Assembly (NCBI GenBank): GCA_016716715.1 | Contig: JADJVE010000010.1 | Coordinates: 62,001 to 126,000, forward strand | Direction of reading: 5' to 3' | Length of the DNA stretch: 64,000 nucleotides | Origin: Acidobacteriota bacterium | Lineage (GTDB): Bacteria; Acidobacteriota; Thermoanaerobaculia; UBA5066 | In this document: positions 25,324 through 34,200 of the stretch, piece after piece | How positions within the stretch are numbered: the stretch's first letter is position 1 | Layout: each line of letters starts with the position of its first letter | Notes under the pieces: model-generated | What the model saw: the letters and a program-made list of their open reading frames with translations, nothing else | What the model was told of the DNA's origin: nothing | Database searches by the model: none | Translations under genes and position numbers: made by a program

Positions 25324-27123
25324 ATGTCGAAATCCCGCCGCGATTTCCTCGCCGCCGCCGCCACCGGAGTCGCCGGCCTCGCCGTGGGCGCGCGCGCCGA
25401 CGCCCAGACGCCGCCTCCCGCCACCACGCCTGCCGCCGGCACGCCGCCCGCGTTCGGCACGGCGCCCCCGGTGGGCCCCGAGATCACGCCCACGACGATC
25501 GCCGAGGCGGAAAAACTCGTTCGCGTGACGCTCTCGCCGAAGGACCGCGCTCAGGCGGCGGGCAACTGGCCCGCCGCAATGGCCGGCACGATGGAGCGGC
25601 GCACGGGCCCCCGGAAAGTCGTCCTCGAGCCGTCCCTCGCTCCCGCCTCGCAGTGGAACCCGGTGCTGCCCGGCCGGTCCGCCGGCCCCGCGCGCGGCGT
25701 CTTCGTGCGCAGCGCGTCCGTCCCCGGCCCGCTCCCGAAGCGGGACGAGGACATCGCGTTCGCGCCGGTCTCCGCGCTCTCGCGCTGGATCGAGTCGAAG
25801 GCGCTTTCTTCCGAGCGGCTGACGAAGATCTACCTCGACCGCCTGCGGCGCTACGACCCGCAGCTCAAGTGCGTCATCACGCTGACGCCCGAGCTCGCGC
25901 TCGAGCAGGCGCAGCGCGCCGATGCCGAGATCTCGGCCGGGAGATACCGCGGCCCGCTCCACGGGATTCCGTGGGGCGTGAAGGATCTCCTCGACACGAA
26001 GGGAATCCGGACGACCTGGGGCGCCGAGCCCTACAGGGACCGCGTGCCCGAAGCGGACGCGTTCGTCGTCCGGCGCCTCCACGAGGCGGGCGCCGTCCTC
26101 GTCGCGAAGCTGAGCCTCGGCGCGCTCGCGCTGAACGACGTGTGGTTCGGCGGCGAGACGAAGAACCCGTGGGCGCCCGAGGAGGGCTCGGGCGGCAGCA
26201 GCGCGGGCCCGGGCGCCGCGACGGCCGCGGGCCTCGTGGGCTTCGCGATCGGCAGCGAGACGGAGGGTTCCATCATCGACCCGTCCATGCGCTGCGGCGT
26301 CACGGGCCTCAGGCCCACGTTCGGGCGCGTCGCGCGCACCGGCGCCATGACGCTCTCGTGGTCCATGGACAAGCTCGGCCCGATGGCGCGCGGCGTGGAG
26401 GACACGCTCCTCGTCCTCGCCGCGATCTCGGGCACCGACCCGGGAGACGTCTCGGGAATTCCGAGCCGGCTGGACTTCGAAGCCGACGGGCCGGTCGCGG
26501 GGCTCAAGGTCGGCTACTTCCCCGGCTGGATGAAAGAGGCCACCGACGTGGACCGCGCGGCGCTCGGCACGGCGAGGCTGATCGGGATGACGGGCGTCGA
26601 GGTGAGCCTGCCCGACTGGCCCTACGGGTCGCTCAACACGATCCTCTTCGCGGAGGCCGCGGCCGCGTTCGAGGAGCTCACGCTTTCGGGCGGCCTCGAC
26701 CAGCTGAAGATGCAGGTGCCGGACGCCTGGCCGAACACGTTCCGGCAGGCCCGCTTCCTCTCGGCCGTCGACTACGTGCAGGCGGACCGGCTGCGCCGCA
26801 AGGTCGCCGAGGAGATGGCCCGCCTGTTCGAGAAGGTGGACGTCCTTTTCGTCCCGTCGCTGCGCGACGAGATGATGACCATCTCGAACTTCACGGGCCA
26901 CCCGTCGCTCACGCTGCCCGCCGGCTTCGTCCAGGTCGACCAGGCCCGCAGCGACTGGGCGCCGGACCCGGCCCGGCCGCTCCCGAAGTTCTCGCCGAAG
27001 CGCCGCGTCCCGCACGGGGTGACGCTCGTCGGACGGCTCTTCGACGAAGGGACGATCGGCCGCGCCGGCCTCGCGCTGGAGCGCGCGTTCGGCGTGCGCG
27101 GCGAGCGCCCGAAGGGATTCTGA
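25324..27123 (+). CDS. Tat-exported amidase (paralogue of the 2597 gene)
   Basis: A 599-residue amidase-signature enzyme with twin-arginine signal KSRRDFLAAAATGVAGLAVG. The triad is visible as Lys in GVKDLLDTKGIRTTWG, cis-Ser in GGSSAGPGAATAAGL and nucleophile Ser in GSETEGSIIDP. It is collinear with the amidase at 2597 through the whole catalytic domain and clearly paralogous, with a longer N-terminal linker. The substrate is unknown; the likely location is the periplasm. It ends 13 bp before the convergent TonB receptor. Confidence 0.9.
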   Translation: MSKSRRDFLAAAATGVAGLAVGARADAQTPPPATTPAAGTPPAFGTAPPVGPEITPTTIAEAEKLVRVTLSPKDRAQAAGNWPAAMAGTMERRTGPRKVVLEPSLAPASQWNPVLPGRSAGPARGVFVRSASVPGPLPKRDEDIAFAPVSALSRWIESKALSSERLTKIYLDRLRRYDPQLKCVITLTPELALEQAQRADAEISAGRYRGPLHGIPWGVKDLLDTKGIRTTWGAEPYRDRVPEADAFVVRRLHEAGAVLVAKLSLGALALNDVWFGGETKNPWAPEEGSGGSSAGPGAATAAGLVGFAIGSETEGSIIDPSMRCGVTGLRPTFGRVARTGAMTLSWSMDKLGPMARGVEDTLLVLAAISGTDPGDVSGIPSRLDFEADGPVAGLKVGYFPGWMKEATDVDRAALGTARLIGMTGVEVSLPDWPYGSLNTILFAEAAAAFEELTLSGGLDQLKMQVPDAWPNTFRQARFLSAVDYVQADRLRRKVAEEMARLFEKVDVLFVPSLRDEMMTISNFTGHPSLTLPAGFVQVDQARSDWAPDPARPLPKFSPKRRVPHGVTLVGRLFDEGTIGRAGLALERAFGVRGERPKGF

Positions 27124-27136
27124 GGCCGGGGGACTT

Positions 27137-29281
27137 TCAGAACCGCGCCATGAGCCCGAGGCGCGCGGCGCGCGGCGAGCCGGGGGAGATGTTCGTGTTG
27201 CTGTCCGCGTTCGCGTAGTAACGCCGGTCGAGGAGGTTCTCGACATTCAGCTGGACGCGCACGCCCGTCGCGACCGTCACGAAGACCGCGGCGTCGAGCC
27301 TGGCGCAGCCGGGCAGCGTCACGGCGTCGTCGATCGCCGCGTACATCGCCGAGCGCGCCACGACGCCGAGCGCCGCGCCGACCTTCGGGTGGACCTGCAC
27401 CTGGTTCCAGAGCGAGAATGTGTGGCGCGGCACCTGCGCCACGATCGCGCCCTCCCGCGCGGCCACGGTCGCGCTCGTCACGAACGCGTCCTGAAACGCG
27501 TAGCCGCCCGCGATGCTCCACGCGCCGGTGATCCGCCCGGTCGCGCCGATCTCGATCCCGTTCGTCCGCTGACTGCCCGTCTGGACGATGCGCGTCGGAT
27601 CGTTCGGGTCGGTCGAGCGCGTGTTCGTCCGGTCGAGGCGGTAGACGGCGAGCGTGAGGGCGAGGACGGATGACGGGTCCCACTTCGCACCGACCTCGTA
27701 GTTGACGATCTTCTCCGGCTCGAGCTGCTGCGTGACGTTCGTGAGGGACGAGAACTGGTCGCCCGAGCCCGGCACCCACGACACGGTCCACCCCGCATAG
27801 AGCGAGACCGGCGCCGCGGGCTTCACGACGACCCCGAAGCGCGGGGAGACGAGGTTGTCCACGCGGCCGATCTCGTCTCCGTTGCGGTTGTTCGTGTACG
27901 TCAGGTCGAAGCGGTCGAACCGCACGCCGCCGAGGAGCTGGAGCGCCGGAGTCAGCTCGACCTGGTCCTGCACGTAGGCGCCGAAGAGCTTCGTCACGAG
28001 GTGGTTGTCGGCGTCCGTCGCGCTCTGGCGCCACGTGACGGGCACGGTCGTCTGCGGGCTCGCGAAGGGAACGGAGATCGAGAGAGACGTGTTGTTGAAG
28101 TAGCCCGTGTTGCGGAAATTGTCCGTGAGCTGCCGGCCGAGCTCCGCGCCGACGAGGAGCGTGTGTTTCATCGGCCCGGTCGCGAAAGACGACGTGAGGT
28201 CGGTCTGGTTGAAGAGGTTCTGCCGCTTCGTGGCGTTGTTGTAGGCCGTGAGAAGAACGGCGCTCATGTCGGACGACGCGGCGCCGGGCACGTAGTTCTG
28301 GTAGCCGCGGTCGTAGTCGCCGTAGAGCGTGCGGTTGCGGAGGGTGAAACCCGCGGCCCGGTGCTCGACGGCGGCCGAGAGGAGGTTGACGTCCGCGCGC
28401 ACGCTGCTGTCGTCCGGGTTGCCGTAGTACGTCGCGACGGGGACATCGGCCGGCGCGCCCCGGTACGACGTGATCCCACGGTCGGCCGTCCGCCCGTCGT
28501 GAAACCGCTCGTAGGAGACGGTGACGGACGTCGCCTCCCCGGCGAGGATCGCGAGCGACGGCGCGAAGCCCCAGCGCGTGAGGTCCACGTTGTTGCGAAA
28601 GCTTCCCGAGTCCTCGTAGAGGCCGTTCAGCCGCAGGGCGACCGCGTTCGAGAGCGGCGCATCGAAATCCGCGTTCGCCCGCTTGTTCCCGTAGGAGCCG
28701 CCCTGAAGGTCCACTTCCCGGAGCGCCGTGAAGCCGGCCTGTTTCGTGACGCGGTTGATCACGCCGCCCGCACCCCCGCGGCCGAAGATCATCGCGTTCG
28801 GCCCTTTCAGCGCCTCGACGCGCTCGAGGTTGTAGAGGTCGCGGTAGTACTGGACGTCGTCGCGGACACCGTCCACGAAGAAGTCGGCCGACGAGCTGTT
28901 GCCGCGCATGACGATCTGGTCGCGGTTGTTCTCCCCCTGGTGGAGCGTGACGCCCGGGACGTACCGCACGACGTCGCCGATCGACGTCATGAGCTGGTCC
29001 TGCATGAGCGGCCGGGCCACGATCGTGACGGATTGCGGGACGTCGAGGAGGGGCGTGTCGGTCTTCGTGGCGGTCGCCGTCTCCCCGACGGCGTATCCCT
29101 CGGGCGGCGCCGTCACGGTGACCGCCCCCTTCGCGCGGATGCTCGAATCCCCGGGATCCCCGGCGGCTGCCGCGCCAACTTCGACGGCTGGAGCGGACTC
29201 GACCGACCCGCCACCGGCAAGGACGGGGCTTGCGGTGGCGCCGAGCAGGGCGAGGACGAGGGCGGGAACGCGCGGTGTCAT
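27137..29281 (-). CDS. TonB-dependent siderophore receptor (Fiu-like)
   Basis: A 714-residue outer-membrane receptor. The signal peptide runs to VLAGG, then a plug domain (about 70-190) contains LLDVPQSVTIVARPLMQDQL, MRGNSSSADFFVDGVRDD and NLERVEALKGPNAMIFGRGG. A 22-strand barrel follows and ends in LGLMARF with the C-terminal Phe used by the BAM machinery. These plug motifs match catecholate-siderophore receptors of the Fiu type. ATG 29281 has AGGAGG upstream. The promoter carries a palindrome (29310-29326) that could bind Fur, consistent with iron control. Confidence 0.92.
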   Translation of the reverse strand: MTPRVPALVLALLGATASPVLAGGGSVESAPAVEVGAAAAGDPGDSSIRAKGAVTVTAPPEGYAVGETATATKTDTPLLDVPQSVTIVARPLMQDQLMTSIGDVVRYVPGVTLHQGENNRDQIVMRGNSSSADFFVDGVRDDVQYYRDLYNLERVEALKGPNAMIFGRGGAGGVINRVTKQAGFTALREVDLQGGSYGNKRANADFDAPLSNAVALRLNGLYEDSGSFRNNVDLTRWGFAPSLAILAGEATSVTVSYERFHDGRTADRGITSYRGAPADVPVATYYGNPDDSSVRADVNLLSAAVEHRAAGFTLRNRTLYGDYDRGYQNYVPGAASSDMSAVLLTAYNNATKRQNLFNQTDLTSSFATGPMKHTLLVGAELGRQLTDNFRNTGYFNNTSLSISVPFASPQTTVPVTWRQSATDADNHLVTKLFGAYVQDQVELTPALQLLGGVRFDRFDLTYTNNRNGDEIGRVDNLVSPRFGVVVKPAAPVSLYAGWTVSWVPGSGDQFSSLTNVTQQLEPEKIVNYEVGAKWDPSSVLALTLAVYRLDRTNTRSTDPNDPTRIVQTGSQRTNGIEIGATGRITGAWSIAGGYAFQDAFVTSATVAAREGAIVAQVPRHTFSLWNQVQVHPKVGAALGVVARSAMYAAIDDAVTLPGCARLDAAVFVTVATGVRVQLNVENLLDRRYYANADSNTNISPGSPRAARLGLMARF

Positions 29282-29297
29282 GGGGCCTCCTGATCCG

Positions 29298-29326
29298 ACT
29301 CTAGCGTATTTGAGATCGAGTCTCAA
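29298..29326 (-). promoter_or_regulatory. Promoter of the TonB receptor with palindromic operator
   Basis: On the minus strand, -35 TTGAGA (29326-29321) and -10 TAGAGT (29303-29298) are 17 bp apart. A palindrome TTGAGA-TCGAG-TCTCAA (29310-29326) covers the -35 and the spacer. Its TGAGA/TCTCA arms resemble the outer part of Fur boxes. Position and downstream gene fit repression by Fur or another iron regulator; the regulator itself is inferred. Confidence 0.65.
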
Positions 29327-29414
29327 TCGCTTTCGCGGGACCAAGTGTCGGGTCGCAGAGAGGCCGCTGCCATGATGCGGCTGCATCAAACTGAGACGCG
29401 GTCGCAAAATATCG

Positions 29415-29420
29415 TATGGT
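29415..29420 (+). promoter_or_regulatory. -10 element of a leaderless gene (TATGGT)
   Basis: TATGGT ends 6 bp before the ATG at 29427. The local stretch just upstream (GCAAAATATCG) is AT-rich for this genome. Confidence 0.6.
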
Positions 29421-29426
29421 GGGCCC

Positions 29427-29885
29427 ATGTACGACCCCATCGCCATTCAGCCCTTCCGCGACGAGCTGACCCGCGCCGGCTTCGCCGAGCTGCGCACGCC
29501 CGGCGACGTGGACGCCGCCCTGACCGCGAAGGGCGCCGCCCTCGTCGTCGTGAACTCGGTGTGCGGCTGCGCGGCCGGGCAGGCGCGGCCCGGCGTCGCG
29601 CTCGCCGCCCGTCACCCGAAGGCTCCGGAAACGCTCCTCACGGTCTTCGCCGGGGCGGACGTCGAGGCCACCGCGCGCGCCCGCGCGTACTTCACGGGCT
29701 ATCCCCCGTCCTCGCCGTCGATCGCGATCCTCCGCGACGGGAAGCTCGTCTTCATGCTCGAGCGGCGCGAGATCCAGACGATGGACGCGCGCCACGTCGC
29801 CGCGGCGCTCGGCGCCGCGTTCGAGGCCGTCGCCTCCGGCGCCGAGGCTCCGGCGCCCGCGCCTCTCGGCCTGCCCGCCCACTGA
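29427..29885 (+). CDS. Bacilliredoxin (BrxA/BrxB, YphP/YqiW family)
   Basis: A 152-residue protein of the BrxA/BrxB family with the diagnostic CGC motif (NSVCGCAAGQARPG, Cys46 and Cys48) in a thioredoxin-like fold. YFTGYPPSSPSIAIL and a helix of HVAAALGAAFE type follow. In Firmicutes these proteins remove bacillithiol from protein thiols. The presence of one suggests the organism makes bacillithiol, as known for some Acidobacteriota; no bsh gene is in the window. The C-terminal 15 residues are Ala/Pro-rich. Transcription is divergent from the TonB receptor. Confidence 0.9.
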   Translation: MYDPIAIQPFRDELTRAGFAELRTPGDVDAALTAKGAALVVVNSVCGCAAGQARPGVALAARHPKAPETLLTVFAGADVEATARARAYFTGYPPSSPSIAILRDGKLVFMLERREIQTMDARHVAAALGAAFEAVASGAEAPAPAPLGLPAH

Positions 29886-29941
29886 GCGCGGCGTGCCAGA
29901 ATCCCTCACCCGCGATTGAACCGTCGCTGAGGGGGTTCCCC

Positions 29942-32900
29942 ATGCGCGTCCGTCTCGCCGCCGCCGGCCTGTCTCTCCTGCTGTCGTCCGCCGCGTTCGC
30001 GGCCCCTCCCGCGGGTCCGTCGAAGATGCTCACGGACCCGGCGCTCTCGGCCGACCGCATCGCATTCGTCTACGGAAACGACGTCTGGACCTGTCGCCAC
30101 GACGGCAGCGCCGTCCAGCGCATCACGTCCGGCCCGGGCGTCAAGCTGCGCCCCGCGTTCAGCCCGGACGGCTCGCTGCTCGCGTTCAGCGCCGAGCTGG
30201 ACGGCAACCTCGACGTCTACGTCGTGCCGGCCGCGGGCGGCGTGCCGAAGCGCCTCACGTGGCACCCCGGCCGCGACGTCGTGCAGGGCTTCACGTCCGA
30301 CGGCGCGTCCGTCCTCTTCTCCTCGCCGCGCGCCGCCTCGAACAACCGTCACACGCAGCTCTACACCGTGCCCGTCGGCGGCGGCCTCGAAACCGCCCTG
30401 CCGATCCCGTACGCGAACCGCGCGGCGTACTCGCCCGACGGCCGGACGATCGCCTACAACCCGAACGCCCCGGCGCACCTGCAGTGGAAGCGCTATCGCG
30501 GCGGCACGGTTTCGACCGTGTGGCTCCTCGACGTCGCGACGAACGCGATCCAGCGCGTCGCGCAGCCCGCGTCACGCTGCAACGACGCGGACCCCGTCTG
30601 GCTCGGCGGCACCGTGTACCTCCGCTCGGACCGAGACGGCGAGTTCAACCTCTACGCGTTCGACCCGAAGACGGGCGCGCTCACGAAGGTCACCGACCAC
30701 AGGGACTTCCCCGTCCTGAACGTCGCGGCTGCCGCCGGGCGCCTCGTCTACGAGCAGGCCGGCACGCTCCATCTCCTCGACCCCGCCGCGAAGAAGACGA
30801 CCGACCTGTCGATCGCGGTTGCCGGCGACCTCCTGGGGACTCGCCCGCGCTGGGCCAGGGGCGCGAAGTGGATCCGCGGTGCGGCCCTCTCCCCTTCCGG
30901 CGCGCGCGCCGCGTTCGACTTCCGCGGCGAGATCGTGACCGTGCCCGCCGAGAAGGGCGACCCGCGCAACCTCACGAACTCGGCCTCCGTCCACGAGTCC
31001 GCGCCGGCCTGGTCGCCGGACGGAAAGTCGATCGCGTACGTCTCCGACGAGAGCGGCGAGAACGAGATCGTCGTGCGCGCGCAGGACGGCAAGGGCGCAC
31101 CGAAGGCGCTCAAGGTCCCAGGCGCCGGCTTCTACTCCGACCTCGTCTTCTCCCCCGACGGAAAGAAGATCGTCCTCACGGACAATTCCCTCACGCTCTG
31201 GCTCGTCGACATCGCAAGCGGCTCGCCGAAGAAGATCGCCAGCGAGCGCCTCTACGCGCCCACCCGTTACAAGATGCTGCGCGGCTCGTGGTCGCCCGAC
31301 TCGCGCTGGGTGGCCTACACGCTGTCGGGTCCCACGTACATCCGGGCGGCGTTCGTCTACTCGGTGGACGAGAACAAGTCGTTCGCGCTCACGGACGGCC
31401 TCTCGGACGTGTCGGACCCGGTGTTCGACCGCGGCGGTAAGTTCATCTACTTCCTCGCCTCGACCGACGCCGGCCCGCAACGCAACTGGTTCTCGCTCCA
31501 GAACGCCGACGCGAGGGTCACGAATGCGATCTACGTCGCGACGTTGAAGAAAGGAACCCCTTCTCCTCTGGCGAAAGAGAGCGACGAGGAGAAGGGCGAC
31601 GCGAAGGACGCGAAGACAGAAGGGAAAGACAAAGAAGAAGATTCTTTGAAAGGTAAAGAGGGCGGGAGGCCCGCCGATTCCAAAGATGGCGACGCGGCCG
31701 GAAAGGGAGAGGAGAAGGGCGCGAAAGCGAAGAAGCCCGAGCCCGTCGTGATCGACCACGACGGCCTGGGGTCCCGCATCGTCGACCTCCCCGTCCACCC
31801 GGCCGAGATCTCGAACCTGCAGGCCGGCAGCGCGGGACAGCTGTTCTTCGAGCGCCGCAGCGACGGCAAGACGTCCGTCCAGCGCTTCGACTTCAAGGAC
31901 CGCAAGACCGAGACCGTGGTCCCCGAGGCCGACGACTATTTCGTCTCGTTCGACGGCAAGAAGATCCTCTCCAAGCTCAAGGAGGCCTGGTCGATCGCCG
32001 CCTCCTCCGGCAAGAAGCCCGACGCGAAGGACGCCAAGGACGCCGGCGACGGCAAACTCAAGCTCGACGCGATCGCGGTGCGCGTCGACCCGCGCGCCGA
32101 GTGGCCCGAGATCTTCGACGAGGCCTGGCGCGTGAACCGCGACTACTTCTACGACCCGAAGATGCACGGCCGGGACTGGGCCGCGATGAAGGCGAAGTAC
32201 GCGGGTTTTCTTCCCTATCTCTCCTCGCGCGGCGACCTCAACCGCCTCATCCAGTGGATGTGCTCGGAGCTCGCCGTCGGCCATCACCGGAACACGCCGG
32301 GCGACTCGTTCGCCGAGGCCACGCCCGTGCCGGGCGGCCTCCTCGGCGCGGACTACGAGATCGCGAACGGGCGCTACCGCTTCAAGAAGGTCTTCGGCGG
32401 CCTGAACTGGAACCCCGAGCTCCGCGCGCCGCTCTCGGAGCCGGGCGTCGAGGTGAAGGCGGGCGAGTACCTCCTGGCCGTGAACGGCAGGGACCTCGCG
32501 CCCCCCGAGAACCTCTACGCGCGCTTCGAGGCCACGTCCGGGAAGATCGTGGAGATCACGGTCGGGCCGTCGCCCGACGGCAAGGGCTCGCGCAGCGTCA
32601 ACGTCGTGCCCGTGGCGGAGGAGAACGCCCTCCGCAACCGCGACTGGGTGGAGGGCAACCTGAAGAACGTCGACGCCGCGACGGGCGGGCGCGTCGCGTA
32701 CGTTTACGTCCCGAACACGGCGGGCCTCGGGCACACGTACTTCAAGCGCTACTTCTACCCGCAGGCGTCCCGGGACGCGGTCATCGTGGACGAGCGGTTC
32801 AACGGCGGCGGAAGCGTCGCGGACTACTACATCGAGGCGCTGCTCCGGCAGCCGATCGCGTGGTGGACGTTCCGCTACGGCGAGGACATGAAGACGCCGA

Positions 32901-33286
32901 GCGCGTCCATCCAGGGGCCGAAGGTCATGCTCATCGACGAGACGGCCGGCTCAGGCGGCGACCTCCTGCCGTGGATGTTCCGGAAGTTCAAGGTCGGGAC
33001 GATCGTGGGCCAGCGCACGTGGGGCGGCCTCGTCGGCGTTCTCGGGTTCCCGACGCTCATGGACGGAGCCGTCGTCACGGCGCCGAACCTCGCGTTCTGG
33101 TCGCCGGAGGAAGGCTTCGGCGTCGAGAACGTCGGCGTCCCGCCGGACGTCGAGGTCGAGCAGACACCCGCGGACGTCATCGCCGGCCGAGACCCGCAGC
33201 TCGAAAGGGCGATCGCGATCGTGATGGAGGAGCTGAAGAAGAACCCACCGGTCAAGCCGAAGCGGCCGGCGATGCCGGTGCGGTAA
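29942..33286 (+). CDS. Secreted tricorn-type protease (beta-propellers, PDZ, S41)
   Basis: A 1114-residue secreted protein built like tricorn protease: signal peptide (to AFAA), two WD40/PD40-type propellers (about 25-540, with repeated FSPDG-type blades), a charged linker (about 540-605), a tricorn C1-like domain, PDZ-like (about 840-900) and S41 peptidase core. By alignment with tricorn, the catalytic set would be His782 or His781 (AVGHHRN), nucleophile Ser1004 (TAGSGGD) and Glu1062 (GVENVGVPPD). The Ser beside the His in archaeal tricorn is Gly here. It probably degrades peptides in the periplasm. The linker contains one copy of the dispersed repeat. ATG 29942 follows a GA-rich site weakly resembling a Shine-Dalgarno. 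Confidence 0.9.
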   Translation: MRVRLAAAGLSLLLSSAAFAAPPAGPSKMLTDPALSADRIAFVYGNDVWTCRHDGSAVQRITSGPGVKLRPAFSPDGSLLAFSAELDGNLDVYVVPAAGGVPKRLTWHPGRDVVQGFTSDGASVLFSSPRAASNNRHTQLYTVPVGGGLETALPIPYANRAAYSPDGRTIAYNPNAPAHLQWKRYRGGTVSTVWLLDVATNAIQRVAQPASRCNDADPVWLGGTVYLRSDRDGEFNLYAFDPKTGALTKVTDHRDFPVLNVAAAAGRLVYEQAGTLHLLDPAAKKTTDLSIAVAGDLLGTRPRWARGAKWIRGAALSPSGARAAFDFRGEIVTVPAEKGDPRNLTNSASVHESAPAWSPDGKSIAYVSDESGENEIVVRAQDGKGAPKALKVPGAGFYSDLVFSPDGKKIVLTDNSLTLWLVDIASGSPKKIASERLYAPTRYKMLRGSWSPDSRWVAYTLSGPTYIRAAFVYSVDENKSFALTDGLSDVSDPVFDRGGKFIYFLASTDAGPQRNWFSLQNADARVTNAIYVATLKKGTPSPLAKESDEEKGDAKDAKTEGKDKEEDSLKGKEGGRPADSKDGDAAGKGEEKGAKAKKPEPVVIDHDGLGSRIVDLPVHPAEISNLQAGSAGQLFFERRSDGKTSVQRFDFKDRKTETVVPEADDYFVSFDGKKILSKLKEAWSIAASSGKKPDAKDAKDAGDGKLKLDAIAVRVDPRAEWPEIFDEAWRVNRDYFYDPKMHGRDWAAMKAKYAGFLPYLSSRGDLNRLIQWMCSELAVGHHRNTPGDSFAEATPVPGGLLGADYEIANGRYRFKKVFGGLNWNPELRAPLSEPGVEVKAGEYLLAVNGRDLAPPENLYARFEATSGKIVEITVGPSPDGKGSRSVNVVPVAEENALRNRDWVEGNLKNVDAATGGRVAYVYVPNTAGLGHTYFKRYFYPQASRDAVIVDERFNGGGSVADYYIEALLRQPIAWWTFRYGEDMKTPSASIQGPKVMLIDETAGSGGDLLPWMFRKFKVGTIVGQRTWGGLVGVLGFPTLMDGAVVTAPNLAFWSPEEGFGVENVGVPPDVEVEQTPADVIAGRDPQLERAIAIVMEELKKNPPVKPKRPAMPVR
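31628..31666 (+). repeat. Dispersed TTCTTAGAAGG repeat in the tricorn linker
   Basis: GA-rich tract, then AGATTCTTTGAAAGGTAAAG and AGGGCGGG. Translated in frame as the charged stretch KEEDSLKGKEGG. A small hairpin, GGCGGG/CCCGCC, follows directly (31661-31675). No inverted partner is seen within 150 bp. Confidence 0.65.
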
Positions 33287-33291
33287 GGACC

Positions 33292-34182
33292 TTGAGCCGG
33301 ATCCGCCTCGCCTTCGCCCTCGCCGCGGGGCTCGCGGGCGGCGCTACCGCCCAGCCGCTGACCGAGCGCTACGCCGACATCGGCACGACGATCGTGACGA
33401 CGTCGGACCACACGATGTTCCCGCACGAGAGGCGCGCGGCGGGCCACACGTACGAGGGGAAGGCGTACCCCGCCGACGTCCACTACAGCGACCGCACGGT
33501 GGCGATCTTCGTCCCGAAGGGCTTCCGCGCCGGAGACGCCACCGATCTCGTCTTCTACTTCCACGGCTGGCGCAACAACGTGGACGACACGTTCAAGCAG
33601 TTCAAGGTTGCCGAGCAGGTCGCCGCGAGCGGCGTGAACGCGGTCCTCGTCCTCCCCGAGGGGCCGAGGAACGCGCCCGACTCCTTCGGCGGCAGGCTCG
33701 AGGAGACGGGCGTCTTCGCGAGCCTCGTCTCCGACGTGCTCGGGGCGCTGAAGGCGCACGGCGTCGTCGCGAACACGAAGCCCGGGTCGATCGTCCTCGC
33801 CGGCCACAGCGGCGCGTACCGGGTCATGGCGTTCATCCTGACGCGCGGCGGGCTGACGGCGAACGTCCGCGAGGTCTATCTGTTCGACGCGCTCTACGGC
33901 CAGGCGGAGAAGTTCGCGCACTGGATCGACCGTTTCCCCGGCAAGCTGATCGACATCTACACCGCGGACGGCGGAACGCGGGATCCGTCGCTCGACTTCA
34001 TGGACGATCTCCGCGCGTGGGACCTCCCGTTCGTCGCGGTCCCGGAGAGCGCCGTCACGCCGGATCTCCTCCGGAAGAACAGGCTGGTTTTCATCGACTC
34101 CCCGCTCCCGCACGACGACGTCGTCGCGAAGAAGGAGCAGTTCCGGGCTTACCTGGAGGCCAGTTCCCTCCCCCGCCGTTGA
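33292..34182 (+). CDS. Secreted alpha/beta-hydrolase (esterase-like)
   Basis: A 296-residue protein with a signal peptide (to ATAQ). The alpha/beta-hydrolase signs are VFYFHGWRNNVDD (oxyanion-side HG), VLAGHSGAYR (nucleophile elbow G-H-S-G) and a candidate catalytic His near PLPHDDV. It resembles esterase/PHB-depolymerase-like enzymes; the substrate is unknown. The TTG start has AAGGA upstream and follows the tricorn stop by 5 bp, so the two are probably cotranscribed. Confidence 0.75.
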   Translation: MSRIRLAFALAAGLAGGATAQPLTERYADIGTTIVTTSDHTMFPHERRAAGHTYEGKAYPADVHYSDRTVAIFVPKGFRAGDATDLVFYFHGWRNNVDDTFKQFKVAEQVAASGVNAVLVLPEGPRNAPDSFGGRLEETGVFASLVSDVLGALKAHGVVANTKPGSIVLAGHSGAYRVMAFILTRGGLTANVREVYLFDALYGQAEKFAHWIDRFPGKLIDIYTADGGTRDPSLDFMDDLRAWDLPFVAVPESAVTPDLLRKNRLVFIDSPLPHDDVVAKKEQFRAYLEASSLPRR

Positions 34183-34200
34183 CGAGGACGGGGGCGCGCA

